Assembly (NCBI GenBank): GCA_051745935.1
Contig: JBNJEM010000417.1
Location: 1 to 7,128 of the forward strand
Direction of reading: 5' to 3'
Length of the DNA stretch: 7,128 nucleotides
DNA from: JBNJEM01 sp051745935
GTDB lineage: Bacteria > Planctomycetota > Planctomycetia > Pirellulales > Pirellulaceae
Positions 1 through 5,847 of this stretch are shown in pieces. Position numbers and translations under genes: made by a program. Positions within the stretch are counted from its first letter, which is position 1. Every line of letters starts with the position of its first letter. The notes under the pieces are model-generated. The model saw only the letters and a program-made list of their open reading frames with translations. It did not search any database and was not told where the DNA came from.

Positions 1-2
1 TG

Positions 3-296
3 GCTCAGCCAATTGAATTCGACGCCGATGCTCGCGCGGAATTCGATGAGGCATTCAATTGGTATGCCCAACGAAGTGTTGCAGCCGCGATTGGTTTTGT
101 CTCTGCGGTTGATGTCGCGATCGAATCAATCCTGGCAGATCCAAATCGTTTCGTGCATACCTATGCTGGTTGTCAAGTGTGCCGGTTGAAGCGTTACCGG
201 TATTGTGTCGTCTACTATCAGACTGACGTTACAATCCATGTGGTGGCCATTGCTCATGCAAAGCGACGGCCGGGATACTGGCATAACCGAATATGA
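3..296 (+). CDS. RelE/ParE-family toxin, C-terminal part (5' end outside window)
   Basis: Reading from base 3 gives 97 uninterrupted codons to a TGA at 294-296, with no start codon; the frame is open to the left edge, so the gene is cut by the window. The visible protein begins AQPIEFDADARAEFDEAFNW, the usual start of the first helix in this family, so probably only a few residues are missing. The middle has LADPNRF followed by a cluster of basic and aromatic residues (RLKRYRYCVVYY), and the C-terminus is the family signature VVAIAHAKRRPGYWHNR. Members of the family are small cytoplasmic toxins of type II toxin-antitoxin modules: RelE types cleave mRNA on the ribosome and ParE types poison DNA gyrase. 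Which target applies here cannot be read from the sequence. The antitoxin gene would be expected immediately upstream, outside the window. The gene converges on the helicase, with 177 bases between the two stops. Confidence 0.88.
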   Translation, partial: AQPIEFDADARAEFDEAFNWYAQRSVAAAIGFVSAVDVAIESILADPNRFVHTYAGCQVCRLKRYRYCVVYYQTDVTIHVVAIAHAKRRPGYWHNRI

Positions 297-405
297 CGCC
301 CGAACAACGATTTGGCCAACAAAGAACACAGTCGCGAACAAATCAAGACGTTGACGCGAGTTCGTGACTGCATTGACAATCGCATAAGTAGACTAACACA
401 TCCAA

Positions 406-425
406 CTGCTTCAACCTGCTTCAAC
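406..425. repeat. 10-bp perfect tandem duplication
   Basis: The decamer CTGCTTCAAC occurs twice back to back (406-415 and 416-425) in the 177-base gap between the convergent toxin and helicase genes. No convincing terminator hairpin is visible in this gap. The duplication is probably replication slippage and has no assigned function. Confidence 0.6.
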
Positions 426-473
426 AAAGAGGCCGGACCCCTTTGATCAAATGGCCGCCGATCCCAACGGGGC

Positions 474-2834
474 TCACCCGGACCGCGGCGCGTCACCCGC
501 CTCTTGGGAATTGGATTCGCCTCGTGCCGCGTCGGCTTCTTCCAATGCCTTGTCGGTACTGCGAGGGTCAACGTCGCGGCAGGTGGCCGTAAGCCGGTCG
601 GCAATGTCGCCCATTTCATTCCGCCACTGCTCCGGAGGCAGATCGGGAGGGCTGAGCTGCGTGAGTTCTCCGACCAGAAGAATCAAACGGAGCAAATGCC
701 GAAAGATGACGCCTTCTTGTTTTTGCAGCCGTTTACTGGTAATGAACTTGTTGAAATTACCGCCATACTCCAACAGCTCGCCAGCCGCCCACACGCTCCG
801 GGTGCGCAAGTCATGTACCCCCGGGAAATCATAGTCGAACCACATGCGAAGCTTGTCGGCCAGCTTTAGCACATGGACCTTATCCTCCTCGTAAAAGGCA
901 CGCGGCCCCTCGGCTTCCTCCTGTTCCTCGGCGGCCCCCAGTTGTTCGGCCGTCGCCAATCCCAACTGCAAAAGATGCACGTCCAGCCGCGTGGTGGCCA
1001 AAGGGCCGGGAGGCAGCTCTTCCTGGTCCGGTACATGAAGATGGTAGCCAACCGAGGGTGGCATTTCCAAGACACTTTCCAGCGCCTGAATCCGCTCTTG
1101 CTGATTGGCGATCCCTAGCTGATTGACCAAGAAGACCCCGTACAGTGGATTGACGCCGCGGATCAACAACAGCTTGGACAATTCAGGCGTCGGATAGGCA
1201 TAGTGCGGGCGGTAGTCTTGGTCCTGAACATTCGCTTTACCGCTGGAATCCCCGTCGGCACCGGATAAGTCAAGACCGCCCGTCTCCTCCGCCTGCTCGC
1301 TCTTGGGTGGCTCCGGGTCAAGCGTCACATACCCACCGGTCCACAGCGTCATGAGCATGCGGTCGACCATTTTTTGACTGGCCTCGAGGCGTTTGCCCGA
1401 CAACAACCGCTTGCTCACTAGTTCCCGGATCTTGTCGACGCGAGGTGAGGCGTCGAGCCAGTAGGCGAGCAATCGCCAGGGCAGGTTACCGCGGCTGGCG
1501 AGCTTGCGCGGTGACGCGGATTGAAGCTTCTCGAACTGCCCCTCCGTCCAATACTGTTGCGTGGAACGGCGTCGCGGCATCTTCTTCTTCAATGCCTTTT
1601 TCGCCTTCCGCAATCCCGGGTCCCGCGTATCCTCCGGAATGCTGTCGTACTTCTCTCGCCATCGAGCCAACTTCACGTCATCTTCGTGGGCCAGGGCAAA
1701 GACGAAACCTTGCGTGTCGAATTGAGGGCGTCCCGCCCGCCCGAAGATCTGGTGGGCGCTGCTGGGATCAATAACCTTTTTGTCTCCCGGAGGGCCTTTC
1801 AGCAGGCCGGGCAAGACCGCGCTGCGGGCGGGCAAGTTAATCCCCGCCGACAAGGTCTCCGTGCAGATCGTCAATGCCAACAGCTTGCGCTGGAAAAGAC
1901 TCTCCACGATCCGTTTGTACTTGGGTAATATGCCGGCATGATGCACGCCGACGCCTCGCAGCAAAAGCTGCCGCAGCTTGGGACCAGCACCCTGCGACCA
2001 ATCGAATTCCTCCAACTGCTCCACCAACGCCTTCTGCTGATCATCACTGATCAACTTCCGTCCCTTCACTTGCTCGGCGACATTCCAACACATGTCGCGA
2101 TTGAAGCAAAACACCAAAGCCGGCGTCTTCCGCGACTCCTCGTCCCCCCGTGCCATCGACTCGAGAAACTCGTTCAACAGCATGTCGCCTACCCACTGGT
2201 ACGTGAGTGGCACTTTACGCTCGTCACTCTGAATCAGCTCCAACCGTCGATTGTGATTGTGCGAGAGCCAATTGAGGAACTCCAGACTATTTCCCACCGT
2301 CGCGGACAACAGCAAGGTGCGGACATGCGCGGGAAGCAGCCCCAAGGACAACTCCCATACAATGCCACGTTCCGGGTCATTGAAGCTATGGAATTCATCC
2401 ATGACCACCGCACTGACATCGGAAAAATCGAACGCGCTTGAATGGAGCAAACGATTGAATAGGATTTCGGCCACCACCACCAGGATTCTAGCGTCTGGAT
2501 TCACTCGCCGGTTACCGGTGACCAACCCAACATCCTCCGCTCGAAATCCCCACTCCACTGCCGCCCGTTGCATCTCCTGGAACTTCTGGTCCGTTAATGC
2601 GATCAGTGGCGTGGTATAGTACGCCTTCGTGCCCTCGTGCAACGCCTCGAACAGCGCCGCCTCCGCAATCAGCGTCTTGCCGGTCCCCGTCGGGGCGCAC
2701 ACCAATACCCCTTGATCCGCCGTGAACCAGGATAACAAGGCTTCTTCTTGCATCGGGTACGGCTCGTACGGCAATTGCTCCAAATACATCGCCGCCAATT
2801 GATCGCGTGTCAGTTCTCGCGAAGACATGCTCAT
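474..2834 (-). CDS. Ski2-like DEAD/DEAH-box (superfamily 2) helicase
   Basis: This is a 786-residue ATP-dependent helicase. The ordered SF2 motifs are all visible: motif I (Walker A) APTGTGKT at residues 47-54, Ia TTPLIAL at 74-80, II (Walker B) DEFH at 146-149, III SAT at 177-179, VHHAGILPKYKRIVESLF at about 297-314, V TETLSAGINLPAR at 325-337 and VI QIFGRAGRP at 362-370. The DEFH box, the VHHAG.LPKYK block and GINLPAR are typical of the Ski2/Mtr4/HelY branch, whose members unwind structured RNA or, in Hel308 relatives, DNA. After the core come a basic stretch (KAKKALKKKMPRRR, 410-423), an acidic low-complexity linker (about 511-540), and near the end QEGVIFRHLLRLILLVGEL (706-724), which resembles the C-terminal helical domain of Mtr4-type proteins. 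The last 25 or so residues look disordered. No signal peptide is seen, so it is cytoplasmic. Two ATGs (codons 1 and 3) could start it; neither has a clear Shine-Dalgarno. RNA rather than DNA as substrate is inference. It stands alone on this strand. Confidence 0.92.
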   Translation of the reverse strand: MSMSSRELTRDQLAAMYLEQLPYEPYPMQEEALLSWFTADQGVLVCAPTGTGKTLIAEAALFEALHEGTKAYYTTPLIALTDQKFQEMQRAAVEWGFRAEDVGLVTGNRRVNPDARILVVVAEILFNRLLHSSAFDFSDVSAVVMDEFHSFNDPERGIVWELSLGLLPAHVRTLLLSATVGNSLEFLNWLSHNHNRRLELIQSDERKVPLTYQWVGDMLLNEFLESMARGDEESRKTPALVFCFNRDMCWNVAEQVKGRKLISDDQQKALVEQLEEFDWSQGAGPKLRQLLLRGVGVHHAGILPKYKRIVESLFQRKLLALTICTETLSAGINLPARSAVLPGLLKGPPGDKKVIDPSSAHQIFGRAGRPQFDTQGFVFALAHEDDVKLARWREKYDSIPEDTRDPGLRKAKKALKKKMPRRRSTQQYWTEGQFEKLQSASPRKLASRGNLPWRLLAYWLDASPRVDKIRELVSKRLLSGKRLEASQKMVDRMLMTLWTGGYVTLDPEPPKSEQAEETGGLDLSGADGDSSGKANVQDQDYRPHYAYPTPELSKLLLIRGVNPLYGVFLVNQLGIANQQERIQALESVLEMPPSVGYHLHVPDQEELPPGPLATTRLDVHLLQLGLATAEQLGAAEEQEEAEGPRAFYEEDKVHVLKLADKLRMWFDYDFPGVHDLRTRSVWAAGELLEYGGNFNKFITSKRLQKQEGVIFRHLLRLILLVGELTQLSPPDLPPEQWRNEMGDIADRLTATCRDVDPRSTDKALEEADAARGESNSQEAGDAPRSG

Positions 2835-3010
2835 CTCAAACCACGTATCGTACCAGTCAATTTTCTTCCTTGCGCTCCCGTTCCCGTCGTTTGACTGAGC
2901 TTAAACACTTCCCCCGCCACATGATAGGGCGCTTCGACCCCGCGCCACCCAGGCACCGGAATGACCGGCGACGCCCACCCCCGGCGCGACGTGCGTCTGA
3001 TTCGGGCCTT

Positions 3011-3094
3011 GGTGCGTGGTGCGTGGTGCTTGGTGCGTGGTGCTTGGTGCGGGGTGCGAGGTGCGGGGTGCATGGTGGTTGGTGGTTGGTGGTT
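3011..3094. repeat. Heptanucleotide tandem repeat, 12 units
   Basis: Twelve consecutive 7-bp units fill these 84 bases with no gap. In order they are GGTGCGT, GGTGCGT, GGTGCTT, GGTGCGT, GGTGCTT, GGTGCGG, GGTGCGA, GGTGCGG, GGTGCAT, then GGTGGTT three times. GGTG is invariant at the start of every unit and variation falls in the last three bases. Because 7 is not a multiple of 3, each frame cycles through a heptapeptide. This keeps frames open on both strands and creates spurious ORFs rich in His, Pro, Arg and Thr on the - strand. Short heptanucleotide repeats (STRR) are known from cyanobacteria; whether this array belongs to a comparable family is not known. Confidence 0.93.
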
Positions 3095-3138
3095 CGGAGT
3101 TCTCTGACGGCTGTTTCGGGGGGTGGACCTTCCGTTCG

Positions 3139-3159
3139 GCAACGGTGAAAGACCGTTGC
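3139..3159. repeat. Perfect 8-bp hairpin (inverted repeat)
   Basis: GCAACGGT (3139-3146) and ACCGTTGC (3152-3159) are exact reverse complements around a 5-base GAAAG loop. No T-run follows on either strand, so it is not a classic intrinsic terminator. It could be a protein-binding site or a structured transcript element in the helicase/oxidoreductase divergent region. Confidence 0.6.
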
Positions 3160-3242
3160 ATCGTTTGCATTCACGAAGATTGGCCATTAGAATTCCTGTC
3201 AGTAAACTTTTATCCGTTATCAGGTTCCGTCCGTGGAACGGA

Positions 3243-3280
3243 GAAGCCTGGAACACGCTGGGAAGCCTGGAACACGCTGG
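3243..3280. repeat. 19-bp perfect tandem duplication
   Basis: The 19-mer GAAGCCTGGAACACGCTGG occurs at 3243-3261 and again, with no mismatch, at 3262-3280. The exact match and direct abutment point to a recent slippage event, or to a two-unit sample of a repeat that is longer elsewhere. No coding role is supported. Confidence 0.85.
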
Positions 3281-3410
3281 GCGGGGAGACGGGCCACTTT
3301 CGAGGGCACCCGGTTCCCTGCGATTGGAGCCTTGAAGATCAGGCTCAACGTGTCGGCCATTCACGGCGGGGAGTCGGTCGGCGTGTTCGAAGTCCGGCTG
3401 TATTTGGCTG

Positions 3411-3511
3411 GATATACCGGTCGCGGATGACGGTGTCCGCCGCGAGTCCGACCAACGGGAGGACGGCTTGCGTCGAGCCGGTTTCCACACGGACGAATCC
3501 GACCGCCTGAA
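3411..3511 (-). repeat. Dispersed ~100-bp repeat, copy A (inverted relative to B and C)
   Basis: The reverse complement of this segment aligns along its length with the tandem copies at 6761-6959. It starts at the shared TTCAGGCGGT (3502-3511), passes a conserved GTGGAAA, and reaches a 41-bp block (3438-3478) that is identical in all three copies, then shares GTCATYCGCGACCGG. Outside the identical block the match is partial, so this copy has diverged from B and C. It ends about 50 bases before the start of the FAD oxidoreductase gene. No transposase and no clear target-site duplication accompany it. It may be a non-autonomous mobile repeat or a decayed gene fragment; the sequence does not decide. 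Confidence 0.88.
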
Positions 3512-3550
3512 GTATAACGAGTAGGGCACGATGGCATATCGCAGATGAAA

Positions 3551-3556
3551 AGGAGG
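3551..3556 (+). promoter_or_regulatory. Strong Shine-Dalgarno site of the FAD oxidoreductase
   Basis: AGGAGG lies 7 bases before the GTG at 3564. It is the reason to prefer this GTG start, which also places a twin-arginine signal exactly at the N-terminus. The helicase and murB starts in this window have no comparable site. Confidence 0.85.
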
Positions 3557-3563
3557 GCGGGTC

Positions 3564-5411
3564 GTGGACAGAAGACGGTTCCTCAGGGGCATGGGCGCGG
3601 CCGGAGCGCTGGTTTTGAATGATGTGGGGGCCGGGGTTCTGAGAGCGGGTACGCATGGAAGCACCGTCCTCTTGGAGGCCGAAAACTTCCACGAGAAGGG
3701 CGGCTGGGTGGTGGACCAGCAGTTCATGGACCAGATGGGCTCTCCCATCCTGCTGGCTCACGGCCTGGGCAAGCCCGTGCGGGATGCTACCCACGTGGTA
3801 AACCTTCCCCAGTCGGGTCGCTACCGGGTGTGGGTCCGCACGCGTAACTGGGTGGCGCCGTGGAACGCGAAGCCGGCGCCGGGCCGCTTCCGCGTGCTGG
3901 TGAACAGGCGCCCGCTGGACCCGGTTTTCGGCACGCAAGGGCGGCAGTGGCACTGGCAGGACGGCGGCATGGTGGAGGTCGGCTCGGGGCCCGCCACCGT
4001 GGCTCTGCGGGACCTGACGGGCTTTGACGGTCGTTGCGATGCGATCGTACTGTCCACCGACTCGGGGTTTCGCCCCCCCAGCGAGGGCAGGAGGCTTGAG
4101 CAGTTCCGCCGCGAGGCGGGCGGCATACGGGAGCCATCGGGAACCGAGAGCTACGATCTGGTGATCGTGGGGGGCGGGGTCGCCGGAACAGCGGCGGCCA
4201 TCACGTCGGCCCGGCTTGGAGCCAGAACCGCGCTGGTGCAGGACCGGCCCGTCCTGGGCGGCAACAACAGCTCCGAAGTGCGAGTCAACGCGGGCGGTGG
4301 AATACTGCTGGACCCGTATCCGGAACTGGGCAAGGTGGTCCGCGCGATTACCTGCACGGCCCACGACAAGGGCTGCCATGCCTGTCACAATGCCGATCCC
4401 GGGGAAAGATACATTGACGAACAACTGTTGCGCGTGGCGGGACGGGAAAAGAATCTGGACCTGCACCTGAACATGCGGGCCACCGAGGTGACCATGGACG
4501 AGAACCGCATCACCTCCATCACCGCCCGCCATACGCACTCCGGAATCGAAAAAAAGTTCTCGGCTCCGCTGTTTGCCGACTGCACCGGCGATGCCAACCT
4601 GGGCTACATGGCCGGCGCCGACTTCCGCGTGGGACGCGAGGGGCGGAAGCAGACCGGCGAGTCAATGGCCCCGAAGAAGGCGGACGACATGACAATGGGT
4701 TGCTCGACGCTGTGGAACTCGCGAGAAGCCGACACACCGGTGGAATTTCCAAAATGTCCGTGGGCCCTGCGGTTTGACGAGGATACGGCGCGCGAACAAA
4801 CCAAGGGCAGCTGGAGGTGGGAGGCCGGATATCATCGCGACATGATAACCGAACTGGAACACATCCGGGACTACCTGTGGCGGGCCGTCTATGGTAACTG
4901 GGCCTACTTGAAGCAAAACCGTGAGACTTTCTCGCACCGCGAGCTGAACTGGCTGGCCTACGTGGCGGGCAAACGCGAGTCTCGCCGGCTGCTGGGCGAT
5001 GTCATCCTCGACCAGCTCGATATCGACGCAGCGAAACAGTATCCTGATGCCTGCGTGACGGCCACGTGGGGCATCGACCTGCACCATCCGAACCCTCGGA
5101 ACGCGGAGAACTTTCCGGAACCGTTCTGGGCCGATAATATCCACCCTCATCACGCCCCGTATCCAATACCTTACCGCTGCCTGTATTCCCGCAACGTCGA
5201 AAACCTGTTCATGGCCGGCCGCGATATCAGCGTGACGCACGTGGCACTGGGCACCGTGCGTCTGCAGCGCACGACGGGCATGATGGGCGAGGTCGTCGGC
5301 ATGGCGGGTTCACTGTGTAGCCGGGAGGGCCTCACCCCCCGCGAGCTCTACCGGGGGAACCTGGCGGAGCTGACCGAACTCATGCGGGAGGGCGCCGGAA
5401 GCGGTGGCTGA
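3564..5411 (+). CDS. Tat-exported FAD-dependent oxidoreductase with N-terminal accessory domain
   Basis: This 615-residue protein starts at GTG behind an AGGAGG site. The N-terminus DRRRFLRGMGAAGALVL is a twin-arginine (Tat) signal, so the folded flavoprotein is probably sent to the periplasm. Residues about 32-165, starting STVLLEAENF, look like a beta-rich carbohydrate-binding-type module; this is inferred. The FAD domain follows: YDLVIVGGGVAGTAAAI with GGGVAG at 203-208, then LGGNNSSEVRVNAGGG (231-246), DCTGDANLGYMAGA (339-352) and the C-terminal NLFMAGRDISVTHVALGTVR (547-566). These are hallmarks of the FAD_oxidored (PF12831-type) family, often labelled 'FAD-dependent oxidoreductase' or loosely 'xanthan lyase'. 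The substrate is unknown; an oxidised sugar or polysaccharide is a guess. A CHACH sequence (271-275) fits the CXXCH haem c pattern. The gene is visibly GC-rich: 44 of 60 bases at 4081-4140, against 33 of 60 in murB at 6301-6360. It appears monocistronic. Confidence 0.9.
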   Translation: MDRRRFLRGMGAAGALVLNDVGAGVLRAGTHGSTVLLEAENFHEKGGWVVDQQFMDQMGSPILLAHGLGKPVRDATHVVNLPQSGRYRVWVRTRNWVAPWNAKPAPGRFRVLVNRRPLDPVFGTQGRQWHWQDGGMVEVGSGPATVALRDLTGFDGRCDAIVLSTDSGFRPPSEGRRLEQFRREAGGIREPSGTESYDLVIVGGGVAGTAAAITSARLGARTALVQDRPVLGGNNSSEVRVNAGGGILLDPYPELGKVVRAITCTAHDKGCHACHNADPGERYIDEQLLRVAGREKNLDLHLNMRATEVTMDENRITSITARHTHSGIEKKFSAPLFADCTGDANLGYMAGADFRVGREGRKQTGESMAPKKADDMTMGCSTLWNSREADTPVEFPKCPWALRFDEDTAREQTKGSWRWEAGYHRDMITELEHIRDYLWRAVYGNWAYLKQNRETFSHRELNWLAYVAGKRESRRLLGDVILDQLDIDAAKQYPDACVTATWGIDLHHPNPRNAENFPEPFWADNIHPHHAPYPIPYRCLYSRNVENLFMAGRDISVTHVALGTVRLQRTTGMMGEVVGMAGSLCSREGLTPRELYRGNLAELTELMREGAGSGG

Positions 5412-5416
5412 ACGCG

Positions 5417-5453
5417 GACTCGGACCAGTCCGGCGAAACCGACCGAGTCGGTC
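5417..5453 (+). terminator. Possible GC-rich stem after the oxidoreductase stop
   Basis: GACTCGG (5417-5423) can pair with CCGAGTC (5443-5449), and within the right arm GACCG/CGGTC (5441-5445 and 5449-5453) forms an alternative small hairpin. The dyad begins six bases after the stop codon, a common place for a terminator, but no T-run follows. It may be a Rho-independent-like end without a U tract, or chance in GC-rich sequence. Confidence 0.3.
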
Positions 5454-5553
5454 CCAAAGACGCCCACCGAGCCGGCCATCGTGGAGAAGGAAAAGCTCGC
5501 CCGCGTCACATCGGGGAAATTCTCATGTGATCGTCACCCCCCGCGCGGCGCAC

Positions 5554-5606
5554 ATCTTTTTGTCTAACAAGTCATTTCAGGACAAAAACATGCCAGACAA
5601 AAAGAT
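5554..5606. repeat. AT-rich inverted repeat with 12-bp perfect arms and adjacent T-run
   Basis: ATCTTTTTGTCT (5554-5565) and AGACAAAAAGAT (5595-5606) are exact reverse complements separated by 29 bases. The loop contains a further GACAAAAA (5581-5588), a direct repeat of the right arm's GACAAAAA at 5596-5603. Seven T's follow at 5609-5615. The arms and T-run could act as a terminator for the oxidoreductase transcript, but the AT-rich stem and long loop are unusual for that. A small mobile or structured-RNA element is the alternative. Confidence 0.65.
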
Positions 5607-5847
5607 CGTTTTTTTATCCAAAACCTTCAGTGGCTACGCTTCCGCGATTGAAACCCCCTAACTGGTCGTGTGTATAGGTGTTCTCCCATGCGCGATTCCA
5701 ATTGCTTCCCTTGCTTCCAGTCGGTATGATCACACGAAGGCATGAGAGCATGAACGCTCACGCCGTGGGTCGTGTACATTCGGTTTGCGATCATCGAAAC
5801 AACGCGGAGTTACGAATCCTACCGGTCGATAGATACGGACGCATAAG

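Larger units (their letters stand above)
2835..3563. other. 729-base repeat-rich spacer between divergent genes
   Basis: This spacer separates the divergent helicase (-) and oxidoreductase (+) starts, so promoters for both should lie in it; I see no clear -35/-10 pair. Several long open frames cross it on both strands, but they run through a heptamer repeat and show no recognisable domain, so I treat them as non-coding. From left to right it holds about 175 bases of unassigned sequence, the heptamer array (3011-3094), a perfect hairpin (3139-3159), a smaller GTTCC/GGAAC hairpin (3224-3239), a 19-bp tandem duplication (3243-3280), about 130 unassigned bases, and copy A of the dispersed repeat (about 3411-3511). 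Confidence 0.7.
5412..5847. other. 436-base spacer between the oxidoreductase and murB
   Basis: No convincing gene is seen here. Two + strand open frames cross the region but have no recognisable domain; one of them overlaps the murB start. It holds a GC-rich dyad just after the oxidoreductase stop (5417-5453), an AT-rich inverted repeat (5554-5606) followed by a T-run, and about 230 further bases that should include the murB promoter. I could not pick a confident -35/-10 pair. Confidence 0.6.

Noticed and set aside
3411..3545. Possible decayed RelE/ParE toxin remnant in copy A (- strand reading PYSLYFRR and RRKPSSRW)
   Set aside because: The words resemble the toxin C-terminus, but about five residues are missing between them, the conserved AxxH is absent, and copies B and C do not preserve the PYSLYF part. 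The similarity is too weak to claim.
2831..3748. A 305-codon - strand open frame (and similar frames on both strands) across 2835-3563
   Set aside because: It runs through the heptamer array and copy A of the dispersed repeat, overlaps the well-supported oxidoreductase gene, and its His/Pro/Thr-rich middle is a direct product of the 7-bp periodicity.
3345..4538. A 397-codon - strand open frame opposite the oxidoreductase
   Set aside because: It is an antisense shadow of a GC-rich gene with clear FAD motifs on the + strand; no domain is recognisable in it.
5645..5657. CGATTGAAACCCC resembling the 3' end of some CRISPR repeats
   Set aside because: It occurs once, with no regularly spaced second copy and no cas genes in the window.
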